Assembly: GCF_000801105.2 (NCBI RefSeq)
Contig: NC_079518.1
Span: 10,672,106-10,736,105 of the forward strand
Length of the DNA: 64,000 bases
Direction of reading: 5' to 3'
Source of the DNA: Raphanus sativus
Lineage: Eukaryota; Streptophyta; Magnoliopsida; Brassicales; Brassicaceae
In this document: piece by piece, positions 43,441-52,674 of the stretch
Layout: every line of letters begins with the position of its first letter
How positions within the stretch are numbered: the first letter of the stretch is position 1
Notes under the pieces: model-generated
Told to the model about the DNA's origin: nothing
Database searches by the model: none
What the model saw: the letters and a program-made list of their open reading frames with translations, nothing else
Translations under genes and position numbers: made by a program

Positions 43441-44150
43441 CATATCCCGTTAGACCTCCCCCATCATGATTAATACTGAATCATAATATCAAGAGAAAAC
43501 AAATAAATTATTATAATAATGTATGATTGAATATGCTTGTTGTCGTTGACATATTGGTAATAACATTTTCAGTTTGATCAACCTATATTAACTTTAAGTA
43601 TGTTCCAATCTTTTTTTTTTGAAACCAAGTATGTTCCAATCTTGGTTATAATTTTTTCTAAATTATCTATGTATTTTTTTAAACAATCTCAGTGAGTGTA
43701 TGTAAGTATGTATTAGGCAAATGTTTTATGAACTGCATAGCTCAATTTAAAATTTAGGAAGCCATAAATATTTTCTAGTAAACTTTTATAAAAAAATTCA
43801 TAATTTCGAAGCCTTTATATATGTAAAATGCTCTTAAAATTTTGAGAAACAAGATCAAGTTTCATTGTGTTGTCCCTGCATAAAGAAGCAAGATGCTAAA
43901 AGAAGTATATCTAATCTAATCTAATTATTAAGAAAACAATATCTAAAATATTCATATAGTTTAAAATTTACCTATATAAATAATTAAGTTACATAAATAA
44001 ATTTGAACAACACATTTAACTGGTATGAACTAAAATACATACATATATATATATATATCAAAATTAAGTATGTCCCTACACATTCTATGGGTAATTAGTT
44101 AATTACACAGTTATCTTAAAACCATTATACCATCTATAATTCACCCCAGA
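43441..44150. other. 3' flank of copy A and 5' flank of copy C
   Basis: Duplicated with 50521-51102 up to about 44035. From about 44010 the sequence repeats the upstream region of copy A in a diverged form (ACACATTTAACTGGTA and AAGTATGTCCC), so copy C arose by an older tandem duplication with a period near 1.23 kb. Confidence 0.6.
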
Positions 44151-44246
44151 TATATAAGAACCATGCACAACACTAAAATCACATATATTTGCATACATAG
44201 AGAAGAAGAATTCAATAACAACAACAAAAATTGTTGTACAAGGAAA

Positions 44247-44505
44247 ATGAAGACCCAGAGGTCTTCATACGTCTGTGAAAAGTCTTTCGTGATTCTCATG
44301 CTTTTCATTTTAGGTGAGTCATTAGCTTTGTAAAATTCGAAAGATTGATTTTATGATGGAAAATTTTCAATGTGATTAAAATTTTTATTTTGGTATTACA
44401 GGACAAGCAAGTGCAAACAAGCATAATATTTGCATACATAGAGAAGAAGAATTCAATAACAACAACAAAAATTGTTGTATTATCAACAACATGATATACG
44501 GACAA
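44247..44505 (+). pseudogene. Defensin-like copy C with replaced exon 2
   Basis: Exon 1 (44247 to about 44314) is related to copies A and B, with the signal peptide MKTQRSSYVCEKSFVILMLF. The intron still has GT and AG ends. After the acceptor only GQASAN remains. The next 54 bp repeat the copy's own 5' leader (44185-44238 reappear at about 44427-44480), so the cysteine-rich mature part is missing. A TATATAAG box at 44151-44158 is intact. A transcript may exist but would not encode a defensin fold. Confidence 0.7.
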
Positions 44506-44682
44506 GCAAGTGCAAAGTCCGTATTGTTTTTTTTTTTTTGGTTACTATCTAATTTCAGTCTTTATGATAGAAGAAATATTGTTTCTGTTAGTCGACAACT
44601 GATTTAGTAACTATTAATACGTTATAAGTATCATCCGTTTATGTGTCAAGGATAGTGAGAGCTATGCTAACAAAAAGAGTTA

Positions 44683-46303
44683 TGTAGCACCCGTCACCTC
44701 TTATCACGATAGTGGAGAAAAATGGGCGAGCAACAATAACTCATAACACAATAGCCCATATACACGATTCCACTCATTCTAAACCCAAATAAAATCCAAA
44801 TAAAAAGCCCAATAGCACCAATCCGTCCAAATATCATATACTCGTCTGTCTCACCTGAAATGGGGAAGAAAGAGGGGTGAACAAAAGCAGAATCACTCAG
44901 TGAGGTATGGAATGCTAATCCCGAAGACCATAGTTCCGGACATAGCACTCCGAATAAATATAATTCAATCCTAACATGCGAAAAGCACGACACCTAAAGT
45001 ACCCATAAATCAAACAATGGTCCTAGCAGAATACACACCCGCTGCCCAATAAAGGGCCAAAAACTCCGCCGACAAAGTGCTCGGTAACACACGCACTCGA
45101 AGCCTTGGCACAACAGGTCGACTAAGCTGTGCCGCAGCATCTCCACATCGCATCATCAAATCATCAAATCTACTGGTCTCCGGCTACCACACAGAATTAC
45201 GTCTCCGTGGTCAGCTAACATCCAAATCATCTCAATATACTATTTAAATAATTAATAATCAATTACAAAAAACAAGCATTGTTGAACTATCTAGCCCCCT
45301 AGTTCCATTTTAAGCAAAGAACCTAAGTTTAAACAAGTAGGACATACTCAATTTCACACAGACGAAACATATTAAAACTAAATTATAGTTATTCGAAATC
45401 CTAAACAGCTTGTAAAGAATTCAGGAATATACCCTCACCTTGGAAATCCGAAAATGAATCAACAAATGTTCGGGAGCGGATACACCTCGTCCAATAAAGC
45501 TCGGCTTTGGGTTCACGACTTGAAAATATTACTTCATGTTATTAATGGTCTTGAATGAAACGTGATCCATTACTCTTCTTAACGTCTTCTCTTTTAAAAT
45601 GATGGATGAGAACTCCAAGTCTAGGTTGAAAGAAAAATAAACTACACCCATGCAAAGCCACTTTTAAGAGAATGCTATAAACGTTGCTTGTATCTCAAGA
45701 TACAAAGGAGAAAACATTAACCTTCATGTTGTTGACTTGCGACACTGGATCTTGGACCCCTGTGACATGAGCTCCATCTCCGATGGCTCACCATTGATGA
45801 CGGTGTAAAACGGCACCGTACGTATCATGACGCGGCAGCTCCGATACGTACGTCTCTTCTCCATGTATAAACCTCTTAGCTCCATTGTGATTTACCAACG
45901 ACAGCAATATGTGACTCCATGGAAAGTGACCACAACAGCTCTCAAGGTGACTTGCTGATCATGGCGGTGCAAATCTGTGGCTGGTCGTGACGGAACGTGA
46001 CGGATCCGGTTTCACTTTCTCATCTCGTCTTGGTCACGTTATCAATGGCACAAATCACAACAACGAATCATAACAACAATGGCTTCTCCGGTGGTGGAAG
46101 ACACCATGATTGTGAGCAGAGGTGGCTGATGATGAGAAGCCTCCAGAGTTGCCGCATAAGGAAGATGACGGCTAGGTTAACGTGAAGAAGGAGATGCATA
46201 CGGGTTTATATATATCGCTTTGGTTTTGTAATTATTTTGGTTTAGTCCAATTAAATAACCAAACCAACTTCAATACCGGTTTAGTGAAAACCGGGTCGTT
46301 ACA
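44683..46303. mobile_element. Solo-LTR-like insertion (1.62 kb)
   Basis: Ends TGTAGCACCCG...GGGTCGTTACA (TG...CA) with near 5-bp flanks AGTTA and AGTTG. The duplicated PEX4 3' flank at about 52337-52370 is uninterrupted at the same place (AAAAAGAGTTAT running straight into TTGTATAAGAG), which proves an insertion. There is no gag-pol. A solo LTR of a gypsy-type element is most likely; a non-autonomous DNA element is possible because the ends are partly inverted repeats. Confidence 0.5.
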
Positions 46304-47541
46304 AGTTGTATTTGTATAAGAGTCGCAAGAACAAGAGACACAAGTCTTCATAATCTTGTAATGTTTGAAACCTATCTAAGTTAACGAAAACAAGTCTTTT
46401 GATTAGAAGCATAAAATCTTCAACGATCATCAGAAGTTGTAATTGTACAAATTTATCACACCTCTGGTAGCAAGTTGTTTTCGCTTCTCATACATTAGTT
46501 AGCCTTCCATTGTCTTCTTCTTTTCTCCTTCTTCCTCGAATTTTCTCTTCTTTCATTTTACAATACTAGTCCAAGACGAATACAGTTTCCTTTTATATGT
46601 AGTCGGTTCTTCTCTCTTCCATTGATATTAGTAGCCTGGGAACATTGGAGGTGGAGGCGATGCATATTGGTGGCCGAGAAAGGGTGGTATGATGAACTCA
46701 TCACTTGGAGCTGGTGCTTGTGCAGCCGGCGTCTCTTTCTTTTCCACCGGAGATGGAGATGGTGATGGTGTGGTGAACTCATCACTAGGAGCTGGTGCAT
46801 GTGCAGCTGGTGTCTGTTTCTTCTCCACCGGAGCTGGTGTTGGTGTGATGAACTCACTTGGAGCTGGTGCTTGTGCAGCCGGTGTCTGTTTTATCTCCAC
46901 CGGAGCTGGTGGTGGTGGCGAGTTGACAGGTGGAGGCGGTGAGTGAACAGGCGCTAGTGGCTATGGAGAGAGAACTGGTGGTGGTGGTGAGTTAACCGGA
47001 GGAGGTGGTGGCGAGTGAACCGGTGGTGGTGGTGGAGAGTAGACTGGAGGTGGTGGTGAAAAGACGGGTGGTGGAGGAGAGTAGACAGGCGGTGGTGGTG
47101 GAGAGTGGACCGGCGGTGGAGGAGAGTTAACCGGTGGTGGTAGAGGAGGTGACGGAAGAGGAAGTGAAGGAGAGTTTACCGAAGCTGGTGGAGGAGGACT
47201 GCGACGGTTCTTCACTGGAGACTGATCGTAAGGATCATCCCTTTGCGGTGATTCTTCCGGTGGTTGTGGTTTTTGAACTGGCGATGGTTCCGGAACAGGC
47301 AGAGTTGGAACTGGTGATGGTCTTGATGGAGTTGAGGATCCACCACCAGCACACTTGTCCTTACTACAGTCAACCGGACGTTAATGACTACCGCACATTC
47401 TTGTGCCGACCGTTGTTCAGGTCTATCAGGTAAGCAATTACGTGTGTCGTCCAAAACAATCTCCTTCCGACCACCACCACCCGGAACATACGAACCACCC
47501 TGTCCATTGAAGTAGTTGTAAGAGTAAGTAAAGTTCACCAA
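46304..47541 (-). pseudogene. PEX4-like partial copy 2, broken
   Basis: Read on the minus strand it covers the last LRR/hinge segment (FTYSYNYFNGQGG, CLPDRPEQRSAQECAVVIN), the extensin repeats and the intact C-terminus ending at about 46628. Defects: the 5' part (signal peptide and nearly all LRRs) is absent, one base is lost near 47385 giving a frameshift, and a TAG stop lies in the extensin part near 46963. The PVEKK-TPAAQAPAPSDEF module occurs three times, fewer than in the intact gene. The 3' flank continues to 44516 across the 1.6-kb insertion. Confidence 0.85.
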
Positions 47542-47653
47542 ATATTTAAAAGCATTTCGAAAAATTATGATTTTTTATAAAAGTTTACAAGAAAATATTT
47601 ATGGCTTCCTAAATTTTAAATTGAGCTATGTAGTTCATAAAATTTTTGCATAA
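47542..47653 (-). repeat. Inverted scrap of defensin-like 3' flank
   Basis: Reverse complement of about 43727-43845 (for example GGCTTCCTAAATTTTAAATTG against CAATTTAAAATTTAGGAAGCC). The match resumes beyond the Helitron at about 48925-48960, which is the reverse complement of about 43461-43490. It abuts the truncated end of PEX4 copy 2. Confidence 0.75.
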
Positions 47654-48922
47654 TCTATACTATTAAAGCATGATCTTATTGTCTTTTTTACTAAAATACT
47701 CTTTTCTTTAATAACATTGCATATTTCATTAAGGGCAATCAAGTAATATTAATAACACATCTATATTTGGTCATTTTTTTTATCCAGCCCACAGCCTACA
47801 TCAAATCTCTCTTAGGTCATTTGAGCTGATTAAGAAATCAGATTCAATTCTTATTTTTTTTTCAAATTCAAATAATTTATTTTCAATCATTCTTAATATT
47901 TTGTGTTGTGAACAAAAATTAATCACTTAATTATTATGTTTTTCCTTTTTAATATAATTTAAGCATTCATAAAAAAAAATTGAATTTTTTTACTGAAAAG
48001 TATAAATCTTTATTTAAAGTATATAATTTTGTTTTATTTAAAAAATTAACCACATAATAAAATTAATTTATGAGAGTTATACCAACTTAATTCATTAAAA
48101 ATAACGTTTAATTTTCTAAACATAAATACTCATTAGACCTGGAGTACCCATTCAGGTACGGATCGGTTCTTTCGGGTATCGGGTTTTTCGGGTTTTGAAA
48201 TTAAACCCCATTCGGGTATTATAAAATTTTGTGTCGAGTTTGAGTCGGGTCTTTCCGGGTCCGGGTGAGTTCGGTTCTCATGCATAAGAACCTGAAAAAT
48301 AACCAAATAACCAAAGTATCTAAAACATGTTCGGTTATTTGTACTCAAAGTAACCAAAGTATCTGATTCAGTTCAAATTTTTGTATCCAAATTACTCAAA
48401 AGTAACCAAAAATATCCATTCTATACAGTTTTTTTGGTAAACTTTTATCCAAACTATCATATTTTATCCAAAATACTCAAAAGTACCGAAAATAACTACT
48501 ATAGTTAACTTATAATACTAATTTAAAATATTAAAATAATTATAAATATAATTATAACATATATTTTTAGATATATATTCACATTTCGGATATCTTCGGA
48601 TACTCATTCAGTTCTTGGTTCGGGTAGGGTTCGGGACCGGTTCTTCGGATATAGCAATTTAGAACTCATTCGGATATTTACCCCGGTCTGATCGGGTTCG
48701 GGACCCTGATTTTCGGGTTGTTTCGAGTTGGTTCTTCTGATTCAGATATTGTGCTCAGGCCTATACTCATTTAAAATGAAATAAGATAAAGAAAGATAAA
48801 AATGCTTAAATCTTTTATAAAAAAACAAATATATGAAAATATGACATTTACTAAATATTGGTCAATTTAAAAAAAATAAAAGAAAATAAATCCGTGCATT
48901 TAAAGCGCGGATCAAAATCTAG
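47654..48922 (+). mobile_element. Non-autonomous Helitron (1.27 kb)
   Basis: Starts TCTATACTATTAAAGC after A, ends ATCAAAATCTAG before T. A 3' hairpin lies at 48891-48911 (TCCGTGC and GCGCGGA arms). It interrupts the inverted defensin flank. It has no Rep/helicase sequence and carries a hAT element in its middle. Confidence 0.85.
48135..48762. mobile_element. hAT-type MITE nested in the Helitron (about 628 bp)
   Basis: Direct repeat ATACTCATT on both sides (48126-48134 and 48763-48771; 8 or 9 bp depending on boundary choice). Termini AGACCTG and, reversed, AGGCCTG. The interior is rich in TTCGGGT/GGTTCGGG repeats, like 21310-21988. Confidence 0.65.
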
Positions 48923-48965
48923 TACATATTTATATTATGATTCAGTATTAATCATGATGATAAGA

Positions 48966-49248
48966 TAGTTTGGGATATCATTTTCGGCCTAAATAATAAA
49001 TAGCAAAAGGAGAGGAACACATCAGTTATTTCGAAAACAATAGAATGAGAATCTTTAAGAAAAAAAATATAATATTGCAAGTTGTCTGACCCAACACTGT
49101 GTTGCATGTACATTTGGGTTTATAATTAAAAAAAAGTATTATTAAAAAAGGAAAATGTGGGAAACGACCATAACTAAGTTGAGTATGGTATAGGGGCAGA
49201 ATGGTCATTGCACGATACTAGATTTTCATGTAACGACAAAAATATGGT
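48966..49248. other. Spacer between Helitron flank and block B
   Basis: No gene seen. Sequence is AT-rich and not shared with block A. Confidence 0.4.
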
Positions 49249-50015
49249 ATATAGCTAATTTCATGGTCTTGTGTGTGTGGTGCAAATTCTCTTTTCTTAT
49301 TTGGGCCAAAAATAATACCCCAAACTCGCACACACGCAAACACATCTCAACATGATTCCAGTTTAATGAAACGGTGCGTTGTGAGGGACTTAACTGATGC
49401 ACTACGTTTCTCTATCTGGACAGGTGTCAAAGCCTCCTTCCTCTATTTATTGTGTTGGTAAAAGAAGAAGAGAATCCCCTTTTTTCTTTATGTTATAAGA
49501 TTTCTATATTATTATTTTTACAGGAAAGTTAATAAAATTTTGGTTGAATAGAATATTAGTTATTGTTTAAAAATGATTTATAGATTATTAGATACGGTGT
49601 TACAGATTTGGTTTAAATAATGAAACAGATTAGTTAATAATTCTAAAAATATTGATGATGTGGAAGCATGAGAAGAGAACAGTGTATAGTTTTATTTATA
49701 TAGAAAACTATTTTGATGGTGTGAATTTAATTTAATTATAACAAATTACAAGGATAAAATTTACAGTATAAAACTCAAACATATCTAATATCATATACTT
49801 AATATGAAATTAATATTCATTTATTTTTAATACTTAAGTTACATGCATAAATAAATTTATAAACACATTTAATTGGTAGGAAATATATATAAATATATAT
49901 ATATATATAACTATTCTATATAAATATTATAGATATATCAAAATAAAGTATGTCCCCCACACATTTTATGTGTAATTACATTGCTATTTGCCACTATACC
50001 AAATATAATTCATCC

Positions 50016-50023
50016 TATATAAG
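50016..50023 (+). promoter_or_regulatory. TATA box of defensin-like copy B
   Basis: TATATAAG, 116 bp upstream of the ATG, followed by AAGAACCATGC as in the other copies. The ATG within that phrase (50032) is followed by a short frame only. Confidence 0.6.
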
Positions 50024-50131
50024 AAGAACCATGCTCACCACTAAAATCAAATATACAAACAAACAAGCAAAATATTTACATACATACAGAAGAAGAATTC
50101 AACAACAACACAAAATTGTTGTATAAGGAAA

Positions 50132-50520
50132 ATGAAAACCCAGAGATCTTCATACATTTGTAAAACATCTCTCACGATGATGGCGGCCATTCTCTTGCTC
50201 TTCATTTTAGGTGACTCGTTATATTTATAAAATTTAAACATGAGACCTGATTTTATGATGGCAATTTTTCATTTTTCAATGTGATTAAAGTTTTTATTTG
50301 GATTATTACAGGACAAACAAATGCGGGTAGGATATGTCTTAATGATGTACCGCATGCGTGTCCTGATCACAAGTGCAATGTGATATGTAAAGAGAGAGTT
50401 CTGAAAGGTTTTATCAGAGGGATATGTGTAACTGGAAATCTTGCTGTTGGTGCGCAATGTTGTTGCGATTATAAAAATCATGCACCATCGATACTATCTT
50501 ACCTCCCCCATCGATACTGA
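50132..50520 (+). CDS. Secreted defensin-like cysteine-rich peptide, copy B (8 Cys)
   Basis: Exons 50132-50210 and 50312-50520 (phase-1 intron) encode 95 residues. The signal peptide in exon 1 is identical to copy A. The mature peptide has eight cysteines spaced C-X7-C-X4-C-X3-C-X12-C-X10-CCC, with RGIC (G-X-C) and the CNVIC (C-X3-C) motif, followed by a basic, aromatic tail ending PHRY. This is the plain DEFL layout, probably ancestral to copy A. It has an intact TATA box. Flanking PEX4 is a pollen gene, which makes reproductive expression worth asking about but does not show it. Confidence 0.8.
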
Positions 50521-51102
50521 CATATCCTGTTAGACCTCCCCCATCATGATTAATACTGAATAATATCAAGAGAAAACAAATAAATTATTATAGTAATGTA
50601 TGATTGAATATGCTTGTTGTCGTTGACATATTGGTAATAACATTTTCAGTTTGATCAACCTATATTAACTTTAATTATGTTCCAATCTTGGTTATAATTT
50701 TTTCTAAATTATCTATGTATTTTTTTTAAACAATCTCAGTGATTGTATGTATCAACATATAAGTATGTATTAGGCAAATGTTTTATGAACTGCATAGCTC
50801 AATTTAAAATTTAGGATGCCATAAATATTTTCTAGTAAACTTTTATAAAACAATTCATAATTTTGAAGCCTTTATATATGTAAAATGCTTTTAAAATTTT
50901 GAGAAACAAGATCAAGTTTCATTGTGTTGTCCCCGCATAAAGAAGCAAGATGCTAAAAGAAGTATATCTAATCTAATCTAATTATTAAGAAAACAATATC
51001 TAAAATATTATCATATAGTTTAAAATTTACCTATATAAATAATTAAGTTACAAAAATAAATTTGAACAACACATTTAACTGGTATGAACTAAAATACATA
51101 AT

Positions 51103-52180
51103 ATACTAGATATGAGCCCGGGTTTGATTTGATGTTTTAATTTAATAAAAATATTAAATAATAATTATTTTATTATCATTTTATAATTTATTTGTATATG
51201 TTATGTGAGATTTATTTTATAATTAAAAAAATATTCTCGTACATGAGTTTAAGTTAAAATTTATATTTTATAATCATGGTACATGAATTGTTATCAACTT
51301 TCTACTTGGATTAGGATAAACACTATATTTAAAGGTTTAAATTGAACCAACATAAAATAAGAAATTAAATGAAAAAAATTGAAAGTCAAATAATGTCAAT
51401 CGAGTCAATGACAACATTATACATGTTTATGTAATAATTTAATGTTTTATTAAATATGTTTTTATACTTTTACACTTCTTTTGTTAATTAAATAATTTTT
51501 AGTATTATGTTCATCATCAAATTCTCTATTAAAATTTTTATAAGATAAAAAATTTTACAATTCTCTTTTGGTTATGACTTAAAAATATGATACAAATCTC
51601 TTTTGTTTAGGGTTTTGTTTTTTAAAAAGGAAAACAACTATGAGATATTATTTTACAGTGTTTTAGTATCTTTGAAAAATAAATTAATATTACATAATAT
51701 TTTACAATTAAAATTTTAAATCATACATTACTATCAATTTGTTTTTAACAATTATCTTTTCTTTATAATTTTAGAAAATAAATTAAAAAGATAATTACTA
51801 TTGGTTTTTTTAACAATTATCTTTTTCTTTATGATTTTAGAAAAATAAAGAATATTTGCAAACACATGTCAAAATCTAAAATATATAACTGTCACGTGTC
51901 GCAATCATGTTAATTATTAACTTAATTTAGAAAAATAAATAAAAAGGATAATTACTATTACTGATAATTGCTATTAATTTTTCTAAAAATTATCTTTTCT
52001 TTATGATTTTAGAAAATAAACAATATTTACAAATACATGTCACAATCTAAAATGTATAACTGTTATGTGTCGCAATCATGTTAATTAGTAATTTTGAACA
52101 ACCAATATTGTTTTTTAGTCGACAACTGATTTAGTAACTATCTAATGAGTAACTTTGAAGAAACAATATTGTTTTATAAA
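51103..52180. other. AT-rich insertion, possible worn Helitron end
   Basis: Begins CTAGATATGAGCCCGGG, which read on the minus strand resembles a Helitron 3' end with a short CCCGGG palindrome. No 5' TC end was found at the other side. It holds repeats of ATTATCTTTTCTTTATGATTTTAGAAAATAAA-type sequence (about 51745-51790, 51815-51850 and 51990-52020). No gene. Confidence 0.35.
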
Positions 52181-52191
52181 GCAAGTGCGAA

Positions 52192-52674
52192 GTCCGTATT
52201 GTTTTTTTTTTTGGTTACTATCTAATTTCAGTCTTTATGATAGAAGAAATATTGTTTCTGTTAGTCGACAACTGATTTAGTAACTATTAATACGTTACAA
52301 GTATCATCCGTTTATGTGTCAAGGATAGTGAGAGCTATGCTAACAAAAAGAGTTATTTGTATAAGAGTCGCAAGAACAAGAGACACAAGTCTTCATAATC
52401 TTGTAATGTTTGAAACCTATCTAAGTTAACGAAAACAAGTCTTTTTGATTTAGAAGCATAAAATCTTCAACGATCATCAGAAGTTGTAATTGTACAAATT
52501 TATCACACCTCTGGTAACAAGCTGTTTTCGCTTCTCATACATTAGTTAGCCTTCCATTGTCTTCTTCTTTTCTCCTTCTTCCTCGAATTTTCTCTTCTTT
52601 CATTTTACAATACTAGTCCAAGACGAATACAGTTTCCTTTTATATATAGTCGGTTCTTCTCTCTTCCATTGATA
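52192..52674 (-). other. PEX4 3' flank, shared by three copies
   Basis: Starts GTCCGTATTG and is also present at 41499 and 44516. It holds the 3' UTR of the intact gene and its downstream DNA; the conserved AT-rich part near 52600 would include the poly(A) site. Confidence 0.6.

Larger units (their letters stand above)
42117..44035 (+). repeat. Duplicated block A carrying a defensin-like gene
   Basis: From GGTATATAGCTAATTTCATGG to about 44035 the sequence matches block B (49249-51102) almost base for base, 7.1 kb apart (gene ATGs at 43019 and 50132). Differences are a longer TA run, a 33-bp coding insertion and scattered substitutions. This is a direct segmental duplication. Confidence 0.85.
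49249..51102 (+). repeat. Duplicated block B carrying a defensin-like gene
   Basis: Direct copy of block A (42117-44035). The match ends near 51102 (AACTAAAATACATAATATA), exactly where block A goes on into copy C. Here an unrelated AT-rich segment follows, so copy C is missing from block B. Confidence 0.85.

Noticed and set aside
46689..46946. Plus-strand glycine-rich frame (GAGACAAG repeats)
   Set aside because: Antisense reading of the Pro-rich PEX4 repeats in the pseudogene; the same frame appears over the intact gene.
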